From Paenibacillus sp. FSL R7-0337 (GTDB lineage Bacteria; Bacillota; Bacilli; Paenibacillales; Paenibacillaceae): DNA of 64,000 bases. This document shows positions 49,268-57,633 of the stretch, piece after piece. The stretch lies in the NCBI RefSeq assembly GCF_037969875.1, contig NZ_CP150218.1, forward strand, positions 6,448,001-6,512,000, in the 5' to 3' direction. A program made the translations under genes and the position numbers. Below the pieces are notes generated by a model. The model was given only the letters and a program-made list of their open reading frames with translations. It was not told where the DNA came from and ran no database searches. Positions within the stretch are counted from its first letter, which is position 1, and each line of letters begins with the position of its first letter.

Positions 49268-50827
49268 ATGAATAAGAGATTAACAGCGGCGCTTATCCTC
49301 ATTCTCTCCGTGATGCTGGTCATTGCAGGTTGCGGAAACAACAATGCGGGCGGCAGCAAGAATGAGAGCAAGGAAGCGGGCAGCGCGGCAACAGAGCCGG
49401 CAGCAACCACTGCACCTACAGAGAAGGCAGAGGCCGTGTCGGGAGCATCCGAAGCGAGCTATACTCCGTACGATCAGTTAAAGGATAAATATGATATCGT
49501 CATCGTCGGCGCGGGCGGTGCGGGAATGTCTGCGGCGCTGGAAGCCAAAGCGGCCGGCATGAACCCGGTCATCTTAGAGAAAATGCCGGTTGCCGGCGGC
49601 AATACGACCAAATCCTCCTCAGGGATGAATGCCTCGCAGACCAAGTTCCAGAAGGAGCAGGGCATCGAAGACAGCAACGAACTGTTCTATGAAGAGACCC
49701 TTAAGGGCGGACATGATACGAACAATAAGGAGCTGCTGCACTTCTTCGTGGATCAATCCGCGGGTGCCATTGACTGGCTCGATTCCATCGGAATCCGCTT
49801 GAACAATATTACAATTACCGGCGGTATGAAAGAGAAGCGTACCCATCGTCCGGAAGACGGCTCGGCAGTGGGACAATATCTTGTAGCAGGACTTGTCCGC
49901 AATGTTCAGGAGCAGGGCATTCCGCTGTTCGTCAATGCGGATGTGAAGGAGCTTACGGTACAGGACGGTAAGGTGAACGGCGTGAAGGTGCTGTTCAACC
50001 AGGCCGATGACAAAATGATCAGCGCAGCAGCAGTTATCGTAACCACCGGGGGCTTCGGTGCCAACAAAGAACTGATTGCCAAGGTTCGCCCGGATCTGCA
50101 AGGGCTGGTAACGACCAACCAGATTGGCAGCACCGGCGACGGCATTGCCATGATTGAGAAGGTCGGCGGAACTACCGTAGACCTGGATCAGATTCAGGTT
50201 CACCCGACTGTGCAGCAGGAGAAATCCTACCTGATCGGTGAAGCGGTCCGGGGCGAAGGAGCTATTCTTGTATCTGCTGAGGGCAAGCGCTTCGGCAATG
50301 AGATGAATACCCGTGACAAGGTGACGGCTTCAATTAATACACTTCCTGAGAAATCCGCTTATCTCGTGTTCGACGCCGGAGTGAAATCCCGTGTCAAGGC
50401 GGTAGATCAATACATTAAGATGGGTGTGGTCAAGACCGCAGATACCATTGAGGCACTGGCGGATCAGATGAAGGTTCCTGCAGCAGCACTTAAGACTACC
50501 GTGGATACATGGAACAGTGCGGTGAAGAGTAAGTCGGATGCTGAGTTCGGCAGAACTACCGGTATGGATAATGATCTGTCCGGTGCTCCGTATTATGCGA
50601 TTCAGATCGGCCCTGGGATTCACTATACGATGGGCGGAGTGGTGATCAACACCAACACTGAGGTCTTGAACAAAGACGGCAAGGCGATTACCGGATTGTT
50701 CGCGGCAGGAGAAGTGGTCGGCGGGCTGCACGGCGAGAACCGCATCGGCGGTAACTCGGTAGCCGAGATTATTATCTTCGGACGTCAGGCAGGGATCAAA
50801 TCGGCTGAATTTGTAAAAGCGCAATAA
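49268..50827 (+). CDS. Exported fumarate-reductase-like FAD lipoprotein (2)
   Basis: This is a 519-residue paralogue of the protein at 44550. It has lipobox VIAGC (Cys about residue 23), then a ~50-residue Ala/Glu/Thr/Ser-rich linker that lifts the enzyme from the membrane. The FAD fold starts at VIVGAGGAGMSAALEA. HYTMGG, GENRIGGNSVAE, VHPTVQ and KRFGNEMNTRD keep the main catalytic residues. The TE pair of the first protein (LITEGVRG) is LIGEAVRG here, so a Thr that contacts substrate in the model enzyme is Gly, which may mean a different substrate. No FMN-binding gene follows; it is followed by a terminator. Confidence 0.9.
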   Translation: MNKRLTAALILILSVMLVIAGCGNNNAGGSKNESKEAGSAATEPAATTAPTEKAEAVSGASEASYTPYDQLKDKYDIVIVGAGGAGMSAALEAKAAGMNPVILEKMPVAGGNTTKSSSGMNASQTKFQKEQGIEDSNELFYEETLKGGHDTNNKELLHFFVDQSAGAIDWLDSIGIRLNNITITGGMKEKRTHRPEDGSAVGQYLVAGLVRNVQEQGIPLFVNADVKELTVQDGKVNGVKVLFNQADDKMISAAAVIVTTGGFGANKELIAKVRPDLQGLVTTNQIGSTGDGIAMIEKVGGTTVDLDQIQVHPTVQQEKSYLIGEAVRGEGAILVSAEGKRFGNEMNTRDKVTASINTLPEKSAYLVFDAGVKSRVKAVDQYIKMGVVKTADTIEALADQMKVPAAALKTTVDTWNSAVKSKSDAEFGRTTGMDNDLSGAPYYAIQIGPGIHYTMGGVVINTNTEVLNKDGKAITGLFAAGEVVGGLHGENRIGGNSVAEIIIFGRQAGIKSAEFVKAQ

Positions 50828-50871
50828 GCTATTCTTCTTCTATATTCGTTATAACCATAAGTATTTAATCA

Positions 50872-50920
50872 AAAAAGGGATGCTCCGCAGCCATCAGGCT
50901 ACGCGGGCATCCCTTTCTAT
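50872..50920. terminator. Terminator between convergent genes
   Basis: AAAGGGATGC and GCATCCCTTT flank an inner CCGC/GCGG pairing. With A-rich and T-rich flanks it can serve both the flavoprotein gene and the convergent oxidoreductase gene. Confidence 0.85.
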
Positions 50921-50965
50921 GTTGCAACTCTCTCTCATGCCGCCGGCTCCCTGAACCAGCTGCCC

Positions 50966-52204
50966 TTAAGACAGTATCGCGGGGGAGGGCGCAGGCTTCG
51001 GCGACCGGGTCAGCGAGAAAAGCTCCAGCTCCGGGCGGCTCTTGCCGGCCAGCGTATCTGCAAGCAGCTCGGCGGCAATCATGCTATAGACCGTACCGTT
51101 TCCGCCATAGCCTTCAATGAAGTAGCAGTGCGGGAACTCCGGGTGCGGCCCCATATAAGGCAGCCCGTCACGGGTGGAGCCGAAGACCGCTCCCCACGAA
51201 TATTCAGCCTTGATTCCCTGCAGTTCCGGGAACAGGGCCGTAACCTCCTCAACCAGACGCTCACACTGGGAGAGGACCCGGACCTCGCGCCGCTCCACGC
51301 TGGTAAGCTGCTCATCCTTGCCCCCTGCGATAATCCGTCCGTCAGGGGTGGTCCGGAAGTACAGATAAGGCCGGGCCGTTTCCCAGAGGAGGCTCTGCTC
51401 GTGCCATTTTGGAAGATGGGGCAGAGGCCCGGTCATAATAGCATAGGTGTTGATCAGCTCTGCTCCCCGGTCCTTCTTCATGTCCTGGGTCTCATAACCC
51501 ATAGCAAAGACGACCTTCTTAGCAACAATCCGGCCTTGCCCGGTATGACAGATTACGCCGTCTTCACTGTACTCATAATGTAGGGCTTCGGTATGCTCAT
51601 AGACCCGCACCCCACCGGAGTGCGCTTTATGAATCAGGCTGTGTACGGTGCGCAGCGGATTCGTCTCCGCATCTCCTTTGGAATACAGCGCACCTGGTTT
51701 GGAGAAGGCGTAATGGGCGCGGATCTTCTCCTCCTCCCAGAATTCCGAATCGAAGCCGTGCTTCACCAGATTCTCATTCTCCAGCTTCAGCATAGCAACA
51801 TCTTCCGGCTTACTGGCATACAGCAGACTGCTGCGCTCAATAATCTGCGGATCGATATCCAGCTTGCCGGGCAGCTCCAGAATCGCACGCATGGCTTGCT
51901 GGCAGAGTCTGTAGAACAGTACGCCGTTTTCTTCCCCGAAGGTGTTCATGCAGGCAGTCAGTGATTTGTCATTGGCGATTTGCAGCAGTCCCGTATTAGC
52001 GTGGGAGCTTCCGGTGCCGACCGTTCTTTTATCGATAAGAACAGTATCTGCTCCACTGAGGGACATGCGGTAGGACATCATCGCTCCGCCCATCCCGCCG
52101 CCTACAATCAGACAGTCGCAGGTAATATCATCCGCAAGTACCGGATATACCGGAGGCTCAAGCAGTGTGTGTTCCCAGGGCAGTTGCCCGCTGACGAGTT
52201 TCAT
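50966..52204 (-). CDS. DAO-family FAD-dependent oxidoreductase
   Basis: The 412-residue protein has an N-terminal FAD motif CLIVGGGMGGAMMSYRMSLSG (a bare GxGxxG variant) and a C-terminal FEGYGGNGTVYSMIAAELL-like FAD-closing segment (FIEGYGGNG...). The fold is that of glycine oxidase / D-amino-acid dehydrogenase / PuuB-type enzymes that oxidise amines or amino acids. The substrate is unknown. It has no signal peptide. It stands alone, convergent with the second flavoprotein gene. Confidence 0.85.
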   Translation of the reverse strand: MKLVSGQLPWEHTLLEPPVYPVLADDITCDCLIVGGGMGGAMMSYRMSLSGADTVLIDKRTVGTGSSHANTGLLQIANDKSLTACMNTFGEENGVLFYRLCQQAMRAILELPGKLDIDPQIIERSSLLYASKPEDVAMLKLENENLVKHGFDSEFWEEEKIRAHYAFSKPGALYSKGDAETNPLRTVHSLIHKAHSGGVRVYEHTEALHYEYSEDGVICHTGQGRIVAKKVVFAMGYETQDMKKDRGAELINTYAIMTGPLPHLPKWHEQSLLWETARPYLYFRTTPDGRIIAGGKDEQLTSVERREVRVLSQCERLVEEVTALFPELQGIKAEYSWGAVFGSTRDGLPYMGPHPEFPHCYFIEGYGGNGTVYSMIAAELLADTLAGKSRPELELFSLTRSPKPAPSPAILS

Positions 52205-52392
52205 AGATCTGTTCGCTCCTTTGTGTCATTCAGAGTAGTATTATTTGCACTATTGCAGAGTCTCATGCGTCAAGACCCTAAGGATTATTCATCAGGTGTA
52301 AGCTTGCTGAATGTACCTCCCGGTACATAAACAGCCTCCCCCGGAAGCATACTAAGGAACGCTTGATCAACCAGAAGGAGGGACTACCGAAC

Positions 52393-52626
52393 ATGCAATC
52401 TAACCAAATGCAGGCACTTAGCGGAAAAGAATTGGAATACATTGCGGATTCCATTTCCAATGAGGATTTGCTGATTAAGCAGCTCGCGGCTACAGCCGGA
52501 ACCACTCAGAATTCAACTGTACAGGGGATCTGCATCCAGCAGATCCAGAGTCATACCCATCACATGGATATGCTGGTCCAGCTGCTCCATCAGCATCAGC
52601 AGTACGCACCATCGCAGCCGCAATAA
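52393..52626 (+). CDS. Small spore-coat-associated protein
   Basis: The 77-residue protein starts at 52393 (MQSNQMQALSG), after AAGGAGGG with ~9 bases spacing. It is helical and ends in a His/Gln-rich tail (HHMDMLVQLLHQHQQYA). The phrase KELEYIADSISNEDLLIKQL recalls the N-terminal half of CotF-like helical pairs. With the CotF-like gene 36 bases downstream it forms a probable sporulation operon. Confidence 0.65.
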   Translation: MQSNQMQALSGKELEYIADSISNEDLLIKQLAATAGTTQNSTVQGICIQQIQSHTHHMDMLVQLLHQHQQYAPSQPQ

Positions 52627-52662
52627 CAGGCAGTACCCACAAACTTTGAAGGAGGTTTTACT

Positions 52663-53061
52663 GTGTACGCACAGAATGGAACGCCGTTTATGGCGGATGA
52701 AGATTTACTCAACACGATTTTGGCCGATTTGAAGCGGACAGTCCGCGAGTACACCACAGCAGCTACAGAATCGAATTGTCCCGCCGTCAGACGGGTATTC
52801 AATGATTTGACTATGGATACCCTCAGAATTCAGGGGGAACTGTACATGCAGATGTCGCAAATGAACATGTACACCCCTCCGGGCAAAGCGCTGCGTCAGG
52901 ATGTGGACAAGCAGATTCAGAGTGCCCAGCAGACCCAGCAGAAGCTGCAGCAGTTTGTGCGTGAGAAAACAGGCGGGGCAGGAGCCTTTAACCAGCATTC
53001 GAATGTTTCGCAGCACCAGCCGAACGTCCAGCAGCATCATAACGGTTCCTATTATATGTAA
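52663..53061 (+). CDS. CotF-family spore coat protein
   Basis: This 132-residue protein starts with GTG at 52663 after GGAGG. The helical CotF core (MADEDLLNTILADLKRTVRE, ESNCPAVRRVFNDLTMDTLR, GELYMQMSQMNMY) is followed by a Gln/His/Asn-rich tail ending NGSYYM. Such proteins belong to the inner or outer spore coat. It is preceded by a related small helical gene and followed by a terminator. Confidence 0.85.
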   Translation: MYAQNGTPFMADEDLLNTILADLKRTVREYTTAATESNCPAVRRVFNDLTMDTLRIQGELYMQMSQMNMYTPPGKALRQDVDKQIQSAQQTQQKLQQFVREKTGGAGAFNQHSNVSQHQPNVQQHHNGSYYM

Positions 53062-53137
53062 CCCTGGCGATGGGCCTGTGAAGCATTAGAGCGCTTACCC
53101 CGGCCATGCAGGAGAAAATACAAAGGGAATGCAGCCA

Positions 53138-53170
53138 GATAACCCCGCCCCGGCGGGGTTATTTTGTTTG
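53138..53170 (+). terminator. Terminator of the coat-protein genes
   Basis: AACCCCGCC-CC-GGCGGGGTT forms a 9-bp GC-rich stem, followed by ATTTTGTTT. Confidence 0.85.
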
Positions 53171-53230
53171 CAGAATGGTACTTTTCATGTCATATTAATA
53201 CTAAACTCTTTTTTGCAGGAGGCCCTAAGA

Positions 53231-53722
53231 ATGAATGAATTGAAGAGGAAAGTGCTGGAACTGCTCAAGGAGGACGCGCGAAGCTCGACTGCATTAATGG
53301 CGACCCTGCTTGGTGCGGAGGAAGAAGATGTAAAGACTGTTATTGCTGAAATGGAGCAGGACCATGTCATTGTGAAATACGCGACGGTTGTCAATTGGGA
53401 CAAAGTCGATGATGAACGGGTAACAGCACTGATCGAGGTACAGATTACGCCGGAACGGGGCCGCGGCTTCGAGGGGATTGCCGAACGGATCTATCTGTAT
53501 CCGCAGGTTAAATCGGTCTATCTGATGTCTGGTGCTTACGACCTGCTGGTGGAAGTGGAAGGCCGCAATCTGCGCGAGGTCGCTAACTTTGTGTCTGAGA
53601 AGCTGTCACCGATTGATGCAGTGCTCTCTACGAAGACTAATTTTACGCTCAAAAAATACAAACAGGACGGTATCATCTTTGAAGAGCATGAGGAAGACAA
53701 CCGTCTGATGATATCTCCGTGA
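53231..53722 (+). CDS. Lrp/AsnC-family regulator (AlaR-like)
   Basis: The 163-residue protein starts at 53231 (MNELKRKVLELL), seven bases after AGGAGG; an in-frame ATG ~100 bases upstream lies across the previous terminator. A winged HTH (about 1-60) is followed by an AsnC ligand-binding domain (about 70-150, ITPERGRGFEGIAERIYLYPQ and YDLLVEVEGRNLREVANFV). The gene directly precedes an aminotransferase gene, the same pair as alaR-alaT in B. subtilis, where AlaR controls alanine synthesis. The spacing is 13 bases, so it is an operon. Confidence 0.85.
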   Translation: MNELKRKVLELLKEDARSSTALMATLLGAEEEDVKTVIAEMEQDHVIVKYATVVNWDKVDDERVTALIEVQITPERGRGFEGIAERIYLYPQVKSVYLMSGAYDLLVEVEGRNLREVANFVSEKLSPIDAVLSTKTNFTLKKYKQDGIIFEEHEEDNRLMISP

Positions 53723-53735
53723 AGGATGTAATGTC

Positions 53736-54953
53736 ATGATCATTAATAACGCACAGCACACAGGAGATAAAGGCAAGTCGATGAACTCTTATCTGGCCCC
53801 GCTGGTCCAGCAGATTCAGCCTTCGGGCATCCGCAAGTTTTTTGATCTGGCGGCAGGCAGCAAGGATATTATCTCGCTGGGTGTCGGCGAGCCGGACTTC
53901 AAGACACCTTGGCATGTCAGAGAGGCCTGCGTCTATTCACTCGAACGCGGCTTCACCGGTTACACCTCCAATGCCGGGATGCCTGAGCTGCGTGAGGGTA
54001 TTGCCGAGTACCTGGAGACCCGCTTCGCCGTGAAGTATGATCCGGCGAATCAGATTATCGCCACGGTCGGCGGCAGTGAGGCTATTGATTTGGCCCTGCG
54101 TGCTCTGATCTCTCCGGGAGACGAGATTCTGATTCCCGAGCCCTGTTACATCTCTTATTCTCCGATCACGGCTATCGGCGGCGGTATTCCGGTAGGCATT
54201 GAGACCTTCGGGAAGAACAACTTCAAGCTGACTGCCGAGGATCTGGAGGCCAAGATCACCCCGCGCTCGAAGATTCTGATTCTCTGCTATCCAAGCAATC
54301 CGACGGGCGCGATCATGAGCCGTGAGGATTGGGAGCCGATTGCCAAGGTGGTCGAGAAGCATGATCTTATCGTCATCTCCGATGAGATTTATGCCGAGCT
54401 TACCTATGGAAGCAATCATGTCAGCTTCGCTTCGCTGCCGGGAATGCTGGACCGGACGATCCTGGTCAGCGGGTTCTCCAAGGCCTTCGCCATGACCGGC
54501 TGGCGGATGGGCTATGCCTGCGGACACCCGGACCTGATCTCTGCCATGCTGAAGATTCACCAGTATACCGTCATGTGTGCGCCTTCGATGGGCCAGGTGG
54601 CTGCGCTGGAGGCACTTACCAACGGAATGGAAGAGAAGGACCGCATGACAGACTCGTATAACCAGCGCCGCCGGCTGATTGTCAAGGGGCTGCGGGAGGC
54701 AGGACTTGAGTGCCATGAGCCGCAGGGTGCCTTCTATGCATTTCCGAGTATTCAGGCCACCGGCCTGACCTCGGACCAGTTCGCCCAGCGCCTGCTGCTT
54801 GAATATAAGGTCGCTGCTGTTCCGGGAAGTGTCTTCGGTCTAGGCGGGGAAGGCTATCTGCGCTGCTCCTATGCCACCTCGGTGTCCCAGTTGAATGAAG
54901 CGGTTGAGCGAATTGGGGCATTTGTCTCACAGCTGGCCCGGGAAGGGGCCTGA
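53736..54953 (+). CDS. Class I aminotransferase (AlaT-like)
   Basis: This PLP enzyme of 405 residues has the fold-type I layout: GGSEAIDLALRAL, CYPSNPTGAIMS, ISDEIYAELTYG and the PLP Lys in VSGFSKAFAMTGWRMGY, followed by the substrate Arg in YLRCSYATS. Partner gene and sequence point to an alanine transaminase (AlaT type). Two starts are possible: ATG at 53736 with GAAGGATG upstream, or ATG at 53781 (MNSYLAPLVQQIQPSGIRK) with weaker AAAGG, which fits the usual family N-terminus better. Confidence 0.9.
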   Translation: MIINNAQHTGDKGKSMNSYLAPLVQQIQPSGIRKFFDLAAGSKDIISLGVGEPDFKTPWHVREACVYSLERGFTGYTSNAGMPELREGIAEYLETRFAVKYDPANQIIATVGGSEAIDLALRALISPGDEILIPEPCYISYSPITAIGGGIPVGIETFGKNNFKLTAEDLEAKITPRSKILILCYPSNPTGAIMSREDWEPIAKVVEKHDLIVISDEIYAELTYGSNHVSFASLPGMLDRTILVSGFSKAFAMTGWRMGYACGHPDLISAMLKIHQYTVMCAPSMGQVAALEALTNGMEEKDRMTDSYNQRRRLIVKGLREAGLECHEPQGAFYAFPSIQATGLTSDQFAQRLLLEYKVAAVPGSVFGLGGEGYLRCSYATSVSQLNEAVERIGAFVSQLAREGA

Positions 54954-55050
54954 CAAGGCTCGACAAAGAAGTAAATCGAACTATAGCCGATCACCTTCTG
55001 ATATGGTATTATTTTACTCTAAGGACAAGAAACACCTGTAATACACTTAC

Positions 55051-55407
55051 ATGGACCTCTTATTCCGGAATAAAGGCGCTTCATATCTGGTTGCACAGAA
55101 CTACACAGTTCTTATCTGGATGACGCGCAATACTACATCAGGAAGGGTGATTGTGCTGAGCGCAGATTATTACTTATCCTCCTATGGCGGGAAGTGTGGT
55201 TCCGGAAGCGGGCTACCTCGCGCCAAAGGAGATGCGAATGCACGCAGGCTCTCGCTGGAAGATGAAATTCAGATGCTCCGCAGCAGAATGGAACAGCTCT
55301 TTATGCAGGAGAAGTCCTTTACCTCGGATAATGTAATAGCAATCAGCAGCTTGCTGGACCTCAAGATTAATGAGTATATGAGAGGCCGTCACCGTAAGAG
55401 TAATTAA
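55051..55407 (+). CDS. Spo0E-like protein with an unresolved start
   Basis: The last ~50 residues match the Spo0E family: two helices, LEDEIQMLRSRMEQLFMQ and SSLLDLKINEYMRGR, with the (S/Q)xxLDxxI signature. Family members dephosphorylate Spo0A-P and block sporulation. The start is a problem. The frame is open from the ATG at 55051, but that ATG has no ribosome site and the first ~65 residues look non-coding. The best ribosome site, AAAGGAG at about 55226-55232, leads to an ATG out of frame. The real start may be a non-ATG codon, or a frameshift may be present. Confidence 0.7.
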   Translation: MDLLFRNKGASYLVAQNYTVLIWMTRNTTSGRVIVLSADYYLSSYGGKCGSGSGLPRAKGDANARRLSLEDEIQMLRSRMEQLFMQEKSFTSDNVIAISSLLDLKINEYMRGRHRKSN

Positions 55408-55467
55408 TACAGCAGAATTATACGAAGCGGATGTCTTCTTTTGGGGAGATGTCCGTTTTGTTTATAA

Positions 55468-55513
55468 TTTACATAAATTTATTTTTATAGTATTATGAAT
55501 GAACAGTCATTCA
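55468..55513 (+). promoter_or_regulatory. Promoter and operator of the TetR gene
   Basis: TTTACA (55468-55473) and TATTAT (55491-55496) have a 17-bp spacer. The palindrome TGAATGA-ACAG-TCATTCA (55496-55513) lies directly on the start site. It is a 7-bp perfect inverted repeat, the form of a TetR-type operator, so the gene is probably autorepressed. Confidence 0.75.
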
Positions 55514-55532
55514 TTTCGAAGGAGAGAATAGG

Positions 55533-56162
55533 GTGAGCGACAATAGCAAATGGCTAGAACGTAAATTTACTGAAGGCTTTGAACAATTAGCTCCGGATAA
55601 GACCATACGGCAAATCATTTTACATGCTGTAGAGGTATTCTCCAAGAAGGGCTATGCCGGGACTAAGATTAAGGATATCGCGGTCAGTGCGGGATTTAGC
55701 CAGGGTTATGTCTATATGTATTTCAAGTCGAAGGATGAAATGTTCACCAAGATCGTTGAAATGGCCTCGGATGGCGCCGGAATGTCGGTGCAATATGCGG
55801 CGGAGCTGGAAGGCAGTCCAATGGAACGGATCACATGGCTGACAGAGGCATTGCTGTCCCCGGATAGTATCGCTATGCAGCATTTTCGGCTAATTCTGCT
55901 CCAGACAGTAACCTCGGAGGCGATTCCTGAGGAGGCGAAGCTTGTAGCGAAGGCGAAGAGCAAGCTGCCCTTTGAGCAGTTTATTCCCTTAATTATTGCC
56001 GGACAGCAGGCAGGGGAGATTGTACCGGGAGATCCGGTGGAGATTGCCATCGCGTACTTTTCATTCCTACAGGGGCTTGGAATAGCGAGGCTGCAGACTA
56101 CCTCTAGTGTACCTTTCCCATCTACTGAACTGGTTCTGCGTTTCATGAAAAAAGATCGATAG
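55533..56162 (+). CDS. TetR-family transcriptional regulator
   Basis: The 209-residue protein starts with GTG at 55533, after GAAGGAGAG. An N-terminal HTH (about 20-65) contains VFSKKGYAGTKIKDIAVSAG and FSQGYVYMYFKSKDEMF. The C-terminal ligand domain is all helical and diverse. It controls its own gene and the alpha/beta hydrolase 34 bases downstream, through the operator just upstream. Confidence 0.9.
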   Translation: MSDNSKWLERKFTEGFEQLAPDKTIRQIILHAVEVFSKKGYAGTKIKDIAVSAGFSQGYVYMYFKSKDEMFTKIVEMASDGAGMSVQYAAELEGSPMERITWLTEALLSPDSIAMQHFRLILLQTVTSEAIPEEAKLVAKAKSKLPFEQFIPLIIAGQQAGEIVPGDPVEIAIAYFSFLQGLGIARLQTTSSVPFPSTELVLRFMKKDR

Positions 56163-56196
56163 CATCCATCCCATAGCGGAAAAGGTGGAATCTACT

Positions 56197-57093
56197 ATGA
56201 TAAAAGTTTTTAGAAGCGAGGCCGGTAAAGAGCGGGTTCTACAGGCCTACAACGAACTTCTTGGGGACTGGGGGACGGAATTTCAGGAGCTTGATGTGGA
56301 GACTCCATATGGGACAACCCATTGTATAACAGTGGGAGATCCAGAGTCACCGCCCTTGCTCCTGCTCCATGGGGTAGGCGATAATTCGGCAGTGATGTGG
56401 CTGCTGAATATGAAGGAGCTGTCACGGCATTTTTACTGCATTGCAGTAGATACGCTGGGAGGTCCGGGGAAAAGTGTTCCAGGTGAGAGGTTCAATAAAC
56501 GGACGTTTAACCAGGTCGATTGGATAAACGAGGTTGCAGATGGGTTACAACTTGAAGCATTCTACGTGGCAGGTGTGTCGAACGGAGCTTACATGGCCTT
56601 CAATTATACGGTGAACGAGCCGGGAAGAGTACTGAGGGCTGTCTGTATGGAGGGAGGAATGGTTACTGCTCCAATTAAAAGTATGATACACACGCTGCTG
56701 ATGATGTTCCCGGAGATTCTTGTTCCTACGCGCAGCAATTTGCTCAAGGTAGCCCGCAAGCTCAGTTCACCTGCTTCGGGACTTTTGGACAAGCACCCTG
56801 AAGTCGGGGAGCATCTGGTGCTACTGTTGAGAAACCATAACCAGCAGGCTATGTTTACCCACAGGGCTCAGCTCTACGATCAAGAGAAGGCGGCTCATTG
56901 CAGGGATAAGCTTTATTTTCTGCTGGGTGATTATAAGCTGAATCATAAGAAAGAGCTCACAGGTCCTCTGGACGCTGGCGGGTTCCGTTACACGGTCATC
57001 CCGGACGCAGGACACGGCGTGAATCACGAGCAGCCGGAGCGGGTTAACCGCGAGCTGGTGGCTTTTTTGAAAGGGAATGGGGTAAGCGAATGA
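56197..57093 (+). CDS. Alpha/beta-hydrolase
   Basis: The 298-residue protein starts at 56197 (MIKVFRSEAG), eight bases after AAGGTGG. It has the oxyanion-side phrase LLLLHGVGDNSAVMW, the nucleophile elbow GVSNGAY (Ser in G-x-S-x-G), and the catalytic His in DAGHGVNHEQPE. No signal peptide is present, so it is cytoplasmic. The substrate is unknown. It follows the TetR gene and overlaps the next start by four bases (ATGA). Confidence 0.87.
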   Translation: MIKVFRSEAGKERVLQAYNELLGDWGTEFQELDVETPYGTTHCITVGDPESPPLLLLHGVGDNSAVMWLLNMKELSRHFYCIAVDTLGGPGKSVPGERFNKRTFNQVDWINEVADGLQLEAFYVAGVSNGAYMAFNYTVNEPGRVLRAVCMEGGMVTAPIKSMIHTLLMMFPEILVPTRSNLLKVARKLSSPASGLLDKHPEVGEHLVLLLRNHNQQAMFTHRAQLYDQEKAAHCRDKLYFLLGDYKLNHKKELTGPLDAGGFRYTVIPDAGHGVNHEQPERVNRELVAFLKGNGVSE

Positions 57094-57527
57094 TTCCAGA
57101 AACGGTCCGGCACCGGGTATTTAGGGAGCTTGGCAGTTCAACTGAGGATGTTAAGCTGCTTGGAGGTTATTCAGACAACGTATTTGAGATTGAGCACACT
57201 CCGGGAACTCATATAGTAGTCAAAATACTGGATCACACCGTGACTCCCAGGGAGCATACTCTCTCGGAACTGGAATGGGCAGGCAGGAGGAGGGCTGTGC
57301 TTGCATTTTATGAAGCCTTTATCAAAGGATACCGCAGTGCTAATCCCCGTGCAGCCTGTTTGGATCGAATTAACTACTTCATAGATTACCGCCATCTTTA
57401 CTCTTATACTTATCACTGCGTACATTCAGAGCCTGCTACGCTGAACGAAGCACAGACTGCTTACCTTGGCCAAATGAGACGGACTCTTGAGGCGGGAGGA
57501 CCGTGCCTTGGATTTACCCTAATCTAA
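57090..57527 (+). pseudogene. Aminoglycoside-phosphotransferase-like gene with the catalytic core deleted
   Basis: The frame of 145 residues begins like an APH/HSK2-type kinase (LLGGYSDNVFEIEH and HIVVKILDH, the N-lobe nucleotide region). At about residue 62 it jumps straight to what looks like the C-terminal end (AFIKGYRSANPRAACLDRI and the last helices). The catalytic loop (HGDLHxxN) and DFD-type metal site expected between are missing, so about 150-170 residues appear to have been deleted in frame. No kinase activity is expected. Its start overlaps the hydrolase stop. Confidence 0.6.
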
Positions 57528-57584
57528 ATGTACAAGCTGCTGCGGTCCAACAGATAGCTGCTCAGGCTCTGAGACCGTATATAA

Positions 57585-57628
57585 AATAACCCCCTGTGTC
57601 CGAAGGGACTTATCAGGGGGTTATTTAT
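57585..57628. terminator. Bidirectional terminator before the chemoreceptor gene
   Basis: ATAACCCCCTG and CAGGGGGTTAT make a perfect 11-bp stem with A/T-rich flanks on both sides. It ends transcription of the TetR operon and of the convergent chemoreceptor gene. Confidence 0.85.
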
Positions 57629-57633
57629 GCATG

